Source: Methylotenera_A sp031422335 (GTDB taxonomy: Bacteria > Pseudomonadota > Gammaproteobacteria > Burkholderiales > Methylophilaceae). Taken from it: a stretch of DNA of 64,000 nucleotides. Positions within the stretch are counted from its first letter, which is position 1. Each line of letters opens with the position of its first letter. Both the position numbers and the translations under genes were made by a program. The stretch is taken from assembly GCA_031422335.1 (NCBI GenBank), contig JANOQW010000018.1, positions 48,619 through 112,618 of the forward strand, written 5' to 3'. This document shows, in pieces, positions 58,214 through 64,000 of this stretch. The notes under the pieces were generated by a model. The model searched no databases. It was not told where the DNA came from and saw nothing but the letters and a program-made list of their open reading frames with translations.

Positions 58214-58963
58214 ATGATGAATATCAATGACCTTAACAATTATTTAAATATTTTTCTACAGCCAGAGCGCTTTAGCGATTATTGTCCAAATGGCTTGCAA
58301 GTAGAAGGCAAGCCAGAAATTAAGCATATTGTCACTGGTGTCACCGCCAGTATGGACTTGCTAGAGGCTGCCTTAGAAGCCAATGCGGATGCGGTATTGG
58401 TACATCATGGCTATTTTTGGCGCGGCGAGGCTTTGCCAATTGTGGGCATAAAAAAACGTCGCATACAATTTTTATTGCAGCATGACATTAACTTGTTTGC
58501 TTATCATTTGCCGCTAGATATGCACGGCGAGCTGGGCAATAATGTGATGCTGGCCAAGCAATTGGGCTTAAATATCACAGGCAAAACGGGTGAAAAAGAA
58601 ATGTTGCTGATTGCGGAATTAAATGCGCCACAAAGCCTCCAAACATTTGCAAATTTAATTGAGGCTAAATTAAACCGCAAGCCACAAGTCATTGGTGATT
58701 TGAATAAGCCAGTGCAAACAGTGGCTTTATGCACTGGCGCAGCGCAAGGTTATATTGAGCAAGCGGTGGCGGCTGGTGTCGATGTGTATATTAGCGGTGA
58801 GATTTCGGAACAAACGGTGCATGTGGCGCGTGAAACTGGTATGTCTTATATATCTGCCGGGCATCACGCAACAGAGCGCTACGGCATACAAGCACTGGGT
58901 GAACATTTAGCGCAAAAATTTGCTTTGCAGCACACGTTTATAGATTGTAATAATCCTATTTAA
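58214..58963 (+). CDS. Nif3-like dinuclear metal centre protein
   Basis: A 249-residue protein of the DUF34/NIF3 (YbgI) family. Metal-binding residues lie in VLVHHGYFWRGEAL, AYHLPLDMHGELGNN, and near the C-terminus YISAGHHATERYGIQAL. YCPNGLQVEGKPEIKHIVTGVTAS is a strong family marker. The family is conserved widely; proposed roles include GTP cyclohydrolase-like activity and metal handling, none firmly shown. Placed between the DegS-type gene (divergent) and petA. Confidence 0.9.
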   Translation: MMNINDLNNYLNIFLQPERFSDYCPNGLQVEGKPEIKHIVTGVTASMDLLEAALEANADAVLVHHGYFWRGEALPIVGIKKRRIQFLLQHDINLFAYHLPLDMHGELGNNVMLAKQLGLNITGKTGEKEMLLIAELNAPQSLQTFANLIEAKLNRKPQVIGDLNKPVQTVALCTGAAQGYIEQAVAAGVDVYISGEISEQTVHVARETGMSYISAGHHATERYGIQALGEHLAQKFALQHTFIDCNNPI

Positions 58964-58996
58964 TTCTTTTTATTTCAATTACTTATGCAATTAAAT

Positions 58997-59025
58997 TTGG
59001 TATATTTTACAATCAAATGTATAAT
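58997..59025 (+). promoter_or_regulatory. Probable promoter of the petABC operon
   Basis: TTGGTA, a 17-base spacer and a perfect TATAAT (59020-59025) lie about 90 bases before the petA start in an A/T-rich gap. Confidence 0.6.
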
Positions 59026-59117
59026 GTGCGGCTTAGTTTTAATAGCTAATTAACGCTCTAATTACATTGCATAAATTTCAACACAATTTAGCCTCAAAAG
59101 GGCTACAAGGATATTGA

Positions 59118-59759
59118 ATGTCAGACAAGAAAACCAAGGTAAACATTGCAAATGACGGTGCTTTATCTTTTTCGGCACCTAGCCAAATTGATCTAGAAAA
59201 ACGCAGTTTTTTAATTACTGCCACTGCCTGCACAGGCGCTATTGGCGCTGCTGCTGCTGCAGTGCCATTTATTGGCAGTATGCTGCCTAGTGAGCGCGCA
59301 AAAGCTGCTGGCGCACCCGTTGAAATCGATATTAGTAAAATTAAGCCTGGCGAAATGCTAGTAGCAGAATGGCGCGGACAGCCGGTGTGGGTACTGAACC
59401 GCACTGATGAAATGACTGCAAACTTGGTTAATTTAAAAACTGAGCTGGCTGATCCAGAATCTGAAGTGCCAAATCAGCCAGAAAATTGTAAAAATGCTAA
59501 TCGTGCTATTAAGCCCAACATGGCGGTGGTAGTAGGTATTTGTACACATTTAGGTTGCTCGCCAAGTGCCAAATTAGAGGCCAAAGGCGATATGGGCGAA
59601 AATTGGACCGGTGGTTTTTTCTGCCCGTGTCATGGTTCAAAATTTGATTTGGCTGGCCGCGTGTTTAAAGGCTCGCCAGCACCGACCAATTTAGTTGTTC
59701 CACCGCACCAATATTTGACTGAAACCACGCTGTTAATTGGTGAAAAGGTGGAGGCATAA
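59118..59759 (+). CDS. petA: Ubiquinol-cytochrome c reductase Rieske iron-sulfur subunit
   Basis: A 213-residue Rieske protein of the bc1 complex. The cluster ligands are C142 and H144 in CTHLGCSP and C169 and H172 in CPCHGSKFD; C147 and C171 form the disulfide. The N-terminal tether has E-K28-R29-S-F-L before a hydrophobic stretch (31-50). This is a KR variant of the Tat motif, where RR is usual. AAGGATATTGA precedes the ATG. petB follows after 1 base. Tat genes lie 2 kb upstream. Confidence 0.96.
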   Translation: MSDKKTKVNIANDGALSFSAPSQIDLEKRSFLITATACTGAIGAAAAAVPFIGSMLPSERAKAAGAPVEIDISKIKPGEMLVAEWRGQPVWVLNRTDEMTANLVNLKTELADPESEVPNQPENCKNANRAIKPNMAVVVGICTHLGCSPSAKLEAKGDMGENWTGGFFCPCHGSKFDLAGRVFKGSPAPTNLVVPPHQYLTETTLLIGEKVEA

Positions 59760-59760
59760 C

Positions 59761-61056
59761 ATGGCAGGCGATAAAATAGTTGAAACCACAGGTTTAGTGG
59801 GTTGGATAGACAAGCGCTTTCCGTTGACCAGCACGTTAAAAGCACATGTTACCGAATATTACGCACCCAAAAACTTTAATTTTTGGTACTTTTTCGGTGC
59901 ATTGGCTATGTTGGTACTGGTAATGCAAATTGCCACCGGTATCTTTCTAACCATGCACTACAAACCGAGCGCGGCAGAAGCTTTCGCAAGCGTTGAATAC
60001 ATTATGCGTGACGTGTTTGGCGGCGATATCATCCGCTATATGCACTCCACAGGCGCATCGATGTTTTTTGTGGTGATTTATTTGCACATGTTCCGCGGCC
60101 TTATTTATGGGTCATATCGAAACCCGCGTGAGTTAATTTGGCTATTTGGCGTCGGCATTTTCTTAGCTTTAATGGGCGAAGCGTTTTTTGGCTACCTATT
60201 GCCTTGGGGCCAAATGTCTTATTGGGGTGCGCAGGTAATTGTGAACTTGTTCGCGACCATTCCGTTAATCGGCCCAGATATTTCAGAATGGCTGCGTGGT
60301 GATTATTTGGTGTCAGATGCCACGCTTAATCGTTTCTTTGCTTTCCATGTTATCGCATTGCCACTGGTAATTTTAGGCTTGGTGATGTCGCATTTAATTG
60401 CACTACATGAGGTTGGTAGCAACAACCCAGATGGCGTGGAGATAAAAGCTACCAAAGACAAAGCAACAGGTATTCCGCTAGATGGCATCCCGTTTCACCC
60501 TTATTACACAGTAAAAGACATGGTGGGCGCGTCAGTATTTTTAATTGTGTTTGCCACCGTTATGTTTTTTGCACCAGAAATGGGTGGCTACTTTTTAGAG
60601 GCCAATAATTTCATTCCCGCTGATCCGCTGAAAACGCCTGCGCACATTGCGCCAGTGTGGTATTTCACGCCGTATTATTCAATCCTACGTGCAGTTCCGC
60701 CGATTGGTATTTCGCAGTTTCCGGGTGTGGCGGCGATGGGTTTATCAGTGATGATATTTGCCTTGCTACCTTGGTTAGATCGCAGCCCTGTGAAATCGAT
60801 TCGCTATCGTGGCAGTTTATACAAAAAATGGTTAGCCGCTTTTGTCATTAGTTTTATTGTGCTGGGTTATTTAGGCACTGTGCCATCTAATGTGTGGGGT
60901 CAATTTGCAAATACGCTGCCCGTTGTTGGCGGCGCAGATATTGCCACGGTGGTGGCGCGCTTCTTTACGGCGGTTTACTTTGCGTTTTTCATTTTAATGC
61001 CATGGTATAGCGCAATAGATAAGACTAAACCAGTGCCAGCAAGGGTGACAGGTTAA
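59761..61056 (+). CDS. petB: Cytochrome b of the bc1 complex
   Basis: A 431-residue (from ATG 59761) eight-span cytochrome b with both N-terminal (cyt b6-like) and C-terminal (subunit IV-like) parts in one chain. Heme ligands occur in RYMHSTGASMFFVVIYLHMFRG and in FFAFHVIALPLVILGLVMSHLIALHEVG. The quinol-oxidation PEWY-type motif reads PVWYFTPYYSILRAVP, a normal PEWY variant. GYLLPWGQMSYWGAQVIVNL is also diagnostic. An upstream frame from 59737 only overlaps the end of petA. Second gene of petABC. Confidence 0.96.
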   Translation: MAGDKIVETTGLVGWIDKRFPLTSTLKAHVTEYYAPKNFNFWYFFGALAMLVLVMQIATGIFLTMHYKPSAAEAFASVEYIMRDVFGGDIIRYMHSTGASMFFVVIYLHMFRGLIYGSYRNPRELIWLFGVGIFLALMGEAFFGYLLPWGQMSYWGAQVIVNLFATIPLIGPDISEWLRGDYLVSDATLNRFFAFHVIALPLVILGLVMSHLIALHEVGSNNPDGVEIKATKDKATGIPLDGIPFHPYYTVKDMVGASVFLIVFATVMFFAPEMGGYFLEANNFIPADPLKTPAHIAPVWYFTPYYSILRAVPPIGISQFPGVAAMGLSVMIFALLPWLDRSPVKSIRYRGSLYKKWLAAFVISFIVLGYLGTVPSNVWGQFANTLPVVGGADIATVVARFFTAVYFAFFILMPWYSAIDKTKPVPARVTG

Positions 61057-61058
61057 CT

Positions 61059-61766
61059 ATGAAAACAGTGAATATAAAAAGACTGGGCTTAATATTAATG
61101 CTATTGCCTCTATTGGCGCTTGCCAATGAGGTAAAAATTGGCGTGACAGCGCCGATTGACCCTAGCGATCATGCCTCATTACAGCGCGGCGCAAAAACCT
61201 TTATCAACAATTGCCTTAACTGTCATAGCGCCAATTACATGCGTTACAACCGCCTAAAAGATATTGGCCTGACCGAAAAGCAAATTAAAGATAATTTATT
61301 ATTTGCAGGCGAAAAAGTCGGTGACACCATGCAAGTAGCGATGGACCCGAAAGAAGCCAAAAAATGGTTTGGCGTAACGCCTCCAGATTTGTCAGTAGAA
61401 GTGCGCGCGCGCGGTGCAGATTGGATATATGCCTATATGCGTGGTTTTTACCGCGATGAAACCACACCAACGGGTTGGAACAATGTGGTTTATGACAAAG
61501 TCGCCATGCCACATATTTTATATGAGCTGCAAGGCGAGCAAATACTAAACCATGAAACGCACAAATTAGAGTTGGTAAAACCAGGCAAATTAAGCCCAAC
61601 TGAATACAACGCCTATGTGGGTGATTTAACCAATTACATGGCGTTTATGGCAGAGCCTGGCAAGCAGCAGCGTCAAAAACTGGGTTGGTATGTATTGCTG
61701 TTTTTGGGCGTAATGTTGGTGTTGGCTAAAAAGCTTAAAAATGAATACTGGAAAGATATTAAGTGA
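61059..61766 (+). CDS. petC: Cytochrome c1
   Basis: A 235-residue cytochrome c1. A signal peptide (about 1-22, LLPLLALANEVK) precedes the single heme motif CLNCHSANYMRYNRLKDIG. The Met ligand region lies at VVYDKVAMPHILYELQG. A C-terminal span (about 208-226) anchors it in the inner membrane, followed by the short KKLKNEYWKDI. It passes electrons from the Rieske centre to soluble cytochromes such as c4. It lies 2 bases after petB and is the last pet gene. Confidence 0.95.
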   Translation: MKTVNIKRLGLILMLLPLLALANEVKIGVTAPIDPSDHASLQRGAKTFINNCLNCHSANYMRYNRLKDIGLTEKQIKDNLLFAGEKVGDTMQVAMDPKEAKKWFGVTPPDLSVEVRARGADWIYAYMRGFYRDETTPTGWNNVVYDKVAMPHILYELQGEQILNHETHKLELVKPGKLSPTEYNAYVGDLTNYMAFMAEPGKQQRQKLGWYVLLFLGVMLVLAKKLKNEYWKDIK

Positions 61767-61860
61767 AGATAATAAATAAAGTTACTTAATAAAATTAGAA
61801 CTATAAATTGCGTAATGTTTGCGCTACAAGCCTTTAATTGGGTAATCAGGGGAATAAAAA

Positions 61861-62460
61861 ATGATGAAATTATACTCAGGCTCGGTCGATCCGTTTAGCC
61901 ATCGCTGTCGTATTGTGCTGTTTGAAAAAGGCATGGATTTTGAAGTCATTGACGTAGATTTGGCTAACAAAGCAGAAGATCTGGCGATTTTGAATCCTTA
62001 TGGCGAAGTGCCAGTGCTGGTAGAGCGCGACTTGATCTTGTCTGAAGCCAATATTATTAACGAATATATCGACGAGCGTTTTCCGCATCCTCAGTTAATG
62101 CCGGCAGATCCGGTGATGCGCGCGCGCGCGCGTTTGTTTTTGTATAATTTCGAAAAAGATTTGTTTGCCCACATTAAAGATATTACCTCTGACAACCAAG
62201 AAGTAGCTGATAAAGCGCGCAAAACGATACGCGATAATCTAACGCAAATTGTGCCGATTTTTAGCAAACAAAATTATTTGTTGGGGGATGATTATTCAAT
62301 GCTAGATGTTGCGGTAACGCCACTGCTATGGCGCTTAGGCCACTATGGCATTGAGTTACCAAATCAATGTGCACCTTTGTTGAAATATGCCGAGCGCTTG
62401 TTCTCGCGGCCTTTGTATGCGGATGCGATGACGCCGTCAGAAAAAGCGATGCGCAAGTAA
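61861..62460 (+). CDS. sspA: Stringent starvation protein A
   Basis: A 199-residue glutathione S-transferase fold protein that binds RNA polymerase in enteric bacteria. LYSGSVDPFSHRCRIVLFEKGMDFEVIDVDL is the thioredoxin-fold start, with the conserved PH-x-x (here PFSHR) surface. NPYGEVPVLVERDLILSEANIINEYIDERFPHP is typical of SspA. It lacks an active-site Cys/Ser of catalytic GSTs, as SspA does. It is 94 bases after petC and followed by sspB; petABC-sspAB is a conserved neighbourhood. Confidence 0.93.
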   Translation: MMKLYSGSVDPFSHRCRIVLFEKGMDFEVIDVDLANKAEDLAILNPYGEVPVLVERDLILSEANIINEYIDERFPHPQLMPADPVMRARARLFLYNFEKDLFAHIKDITSDNQEVADKARKTIRDNLTQIVPIFSKQNYLLGDDYSMLDVAVTPLLWRLGHYGIELPNQCAPLLKYAERLFSRPLYADAMTPSEKAMRK

Positions 62461-62597
62461 ATTTAACTGTCGTCGCAATACGGCATTGTGATTTTGAATT
62501 AAATGGCATATAAAACGTATACCGCCTCATTAATTTTCATAGCACGCCTTATTTTGCTTAGACATTTAAATTTACCTAATTTGAGGTCTTTATTAAG

Positions 62598-63035
62598 ATG
62601 TCAGAAACCATACCTACCAAGCCTTACATGGTGCGCGCCATTCACGAATGGTGCGTGGATAACGGTTTTACGCCGCACTTGCTAGTCGCGGTGAATGCAC
62701 AATGCCGTGTGCCAATGGCGTTTGTAAAAGACGGCGAAATTGTGCTGAACCTAAATTACAGCGCCACCAAAGATTTGCACATTGATAATGAAGCCATTGT
62801 GTTTTCTGCCCGTTTTAGTGGTGTATCGCAAAGTTTATATGTGCCCATGGTTGCAGTAAAGGGCATATTTGCACGTGAAAATAGCCAAGGCATGTTTTTT
62901 GAACCTGCCCTGCAGGCCAATATCTATGCGGGTACTGGCGATGCTGTTTTAGACGCCAATAGTGAGATTGATACAAAACAAAAAAGCAGTGAAGCGATAA
63001 CTAAAAAGAAACCGACGCTGACGATTGTTAAATAA
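62598..63035 (+). CDS. sspB: ClpXP specificity-enhancing factor SspB
   Basis: A 145-residue adaptor that delivers ssrA-tagged proteins to ClpXP. The folded domain (1-102) contains KPYMVRAIHEWCVDNGFTPH, VLNLNYSATKDLHIDN and GIFARENSQGMFFEP. A flexible linker leads to the C-terminal XB peptide PTLTIVK, equivalent to the ClpX-binding RPALRVVK tail of E. coli SspB. Linker residues 104-114 (ALQANIYAGTG) are encoded by a dispersed repeat copy at 62907-62939. The linker is shorter than in E. coli. Confidence 0.93.
   Translation: MSETIPTKPYMVRAIHEWCVDNGFTPHLLVAVNAQCRVPMAFVKDGEIVLNLNYSATKDLHIDNEAIVFSARFSGVSQSLYVPMVAVKGIFARENSQGMFFEPALQANIYAGTGDAVLDANSEIDTKQKSSEAITKKKPTLTIVK
62907..62939. repeat. Dispersed short repeat inside sspB linker
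   Basis: A 33-bp copy: arm GCCCTGCAG, core GCCAATATCTATGCGGG (one mismatch to the core), then TACTGGC. It encodes linker residues 104-114 of SspB. Confidence 0.75.
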
Positions 63036-63120
63036 GCTGCATAAATAAAAGCGCAAAAAAATTTCACAAAAGGGCTAGGCGACAATAAATAAAATTGTTA
63101 TAGTCACGCCTTCAAGAAAT

Positions 63121-63196
63121 GCCGGGTTAGCTCAGTTGGTAGAGCAGCGCACTTGTAATGCGAAGGTCATCAGTTCGATTCCGATACCCGGCACCA
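63121..63196 (+). tRNA. tRNA-Thr (anticodon TGT)
   Basis: GCCGGGT pairs with ACCCGGC, the D-arm is AGCTCAGTTGGTAGAGC, the anticodon loop is CTTGTAA with TGT at its centre, and the T-arm contains GTTCGATTC. CCA is encoded. A possible -10 TATAGT lies at 63099-63104. Confidence 0.97.
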
Positions 63197-63282
63197 TTTA
63201 TTTCTAAAGTTTTCAAAAAACATACAAAACCAATCATTTGATTTAACAACACAACTTTTGTTAAATTTTAGCCGTTTTATGT

Positions 63283-63311
63283 TTGACAGCATGTCAAAAA
63301 ATCAGCATAAT
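63283..63311 (+). promoter_or_regulatory. Promoter before tRNA-Tyr
   Basis: Consensus TTGACA (63283-63288), a 17-base spacer and CATAAT (63306-63311), 15 bases before the tRNA-Tyr 5' end. It implies that the later tRNAs and perhaps tuf can be transcribed separately from tRNA-Thr(TGT). Confidence 0.75.
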
Positions 63312-63325
63312 CGCGGGTTCGGTTA

Positions 63326-63410
63326 GGAGGGGTGGCCGAGTGGTTAAAGGCGACGGACTGTAAATCCGTTCTCTCTGAGTACGCTGGTTCGAATCCAGCC
63401 TCCTCCACCA
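63326..63410 (+). tRNA. tRNA-Tyr (anticodon GTA)
   Basis: An 85-base class II tRNA. GGAGGGG pairs with CTCCTCC (one G-T pair). The loop CTGTAAA has the anticodon GTA, the long variable arm lies between the anticodon and T arms, and CCA is encoded. Confidence 0.97.
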
Positions 63411-63468
63411 ATATTAAAATAGGTATTAGAAGTAGTGTAATTTAGTAGGCGATAAAGTTAACACTTAA

Positions 63469-63544
63469 GCGGGTGTAGCTCAGTTGGTAGAGCTTCAGTT
63501 TTCCAAACTGAATGTCGTGAGTTCGAGCCTCATCGCCCGCTCCA
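63469..63544 (+). tRNA. tRNA-Gly (anticodon TCC)
   Basis: GCGGGTG pairs with CGCCCGC (G-C ends, one G-T inside). The loop TTTCCAA gives the anticodon TCC, the T-loop contains GTTCGAG, and CCA is encoded. Confidence 0.97.
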
Positions 63545-63603
63545 TTACTTGCAATACTTTGTTTTAACTATGAATATTAGTTTAATTGTAAAAATAGTAA
63601 AGA

Positions 63604-63678
<75 letters not shown>

Positions 63679-63859
63679 TGTAATACGAGTAATTGTTTTA
63701 AGTAGTGTTAAAGTTTTACCCAGAGTTTTATTAAGTTAAGTTTAAATAAAACTTTTACAGCATGTTTTTGAGGGTATTCATAAAAACAAGCAAAAGCAAA
63801 GCATTAAGTTAATAAAATTTTAATTAAGTTTAAACTAAAGAATATTTAAAGGACTAAAA

Positions 63860-64000
63860 ATGGCAAAAGGCAAATTTGAACGGACCAAACCACACGTCAA
63901 CGTCGGCACGATTGGCCACGTTGATCATGGTAAAACAACGCTAACGGCAGCGATTACCACGATTTTATCTAAAAAATTCGGTGGCGAAGCCAAAGCGTAT
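63860..64000 (+). CDS. tuf: Elongation factor Tu (5' end, cut by window)
   Basis: The first 47 codons of EF-Tu. MAKGKFERTKPHVNVGTIGH leads into the P-loop GHVDHGKTTL (G1), then TAAITTILSKKFGGEAKAY. The rest lies beyond the window. AAAGGA lies before the ATG. A 181-base leader follows tRNA-Thr(GGT), A/T-rich with no clear structure or other gene. Co-transcription with the tRNAs is likely. Confidence 0.97.
   Translation, partial: MAKGKFERTKPHVNVGTIGHVDHGKTTLTAAITTILSKKFGGEAKAY

Overview
The window is a gene-dense stretch of a Betaproteobacterium chromosome, most likely a methylotroph of the Methylophilaceae (Methylotenera-like). The main evidence is a gene for 3-hexulose-6-phosphate synthase, the formaldehyde-fixing enzyme of the ribulose monophosphate cycle, at 50472-51416. 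Typical betaproteobacterial gene orders support this: mlaFEDCB / ABC exporter / bolA / grxD / murA / his genes / hinT / tatABC, the pair sspA-sspB after the cytochrome bc1 operon, and a tRNA Thr-Tyr-Gly-Thr cluster leading into tuf. I saw no prophage, insertion sequence, CRISPR array or rRNA operon.

Layout. 20-3418 (minus): FAD-dependent dehydrogenase, hda, AI-2E-type permease. 3551-9788 (plus): purM, two adjacent DUF3108 proteins, rsmB, a dicarboxylate symporter, an acetyltransferase. 9928-14950 (minus): RND efflux pump and adaptor, ampD. 15034-16044 (plus): a cation/calcium exchanger. 16208-19510 (minus): pilR, pilS and a small zinc-ribbon protein. 19692-21732 (plus): ECF-type sigma factor with DUF3619, DUF3106 and RDD proteins. 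21735-23986 (minus): lptG, lptF. 24154-27297 (plus): a pepA gene interrupted by an in-frame TAG, holC and a repetitive helical protein. 27310-36847: gcvH, a PBP7-type endopeptidase, topA, ttcA, a pteridine-reductase-like SDR, a MidA-type methyltransferase, trmB, a small membrane protein and engB. 36924-40321: cytochrome c4, an orphan multi-pass histidine kinase, and a prepilin behind a near-perfect sigma-54 promoter. 40458-47309: Mla lipid-transport operon, ABC exporter, bolA, grxD, murA. 47313-55208: complete his set G-D-C-B-H-A-F-I-E, with the hexulose-phosphate synthase gene as a separately promoted and terminated unit between hisC and hisB. 55205-63035: hinT, tatABC, a DegS/AlgW-type protease (minus), a Nif3-like protein, petABC, sspA, sspB. 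63121-64000: four tRNAs and the 5' end of tuf.

How parts connect. PilS/PilR plausibly drive the sigma-54 promoter at 39582-39598. The Tat translocase lies 2 kb from the Rieske protein, a classic Tat client. SspB keeps the C-terminal motif used to hand substrates to ClpXP. LptFG, Mla, AmpD, MurA and PBP7 make much of the window an envelope-biogenesis neighbourhood.

Most unusual signals. (1) The hexulose-phosphate synthase has an extra C-terminal membrane segment and a tandem VEGAA/VEGAAA tail. (2) A dispersed repeat with core GCCAATATCCATGCGG exists in a long form (about 110 bp, in two convergent intergenic gaps) and a short form (about 35 bp). Short copies lie in a third convergent gap and inside the coding regions of gcvH, an ABC permease and sspB. 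(3) A second repeat of about 68 bp occurs just downstream of two minus-strand genes. (4) pepA carries a nonsense codon. All family names rest on my own reading of the translated sequences; no database search was run.
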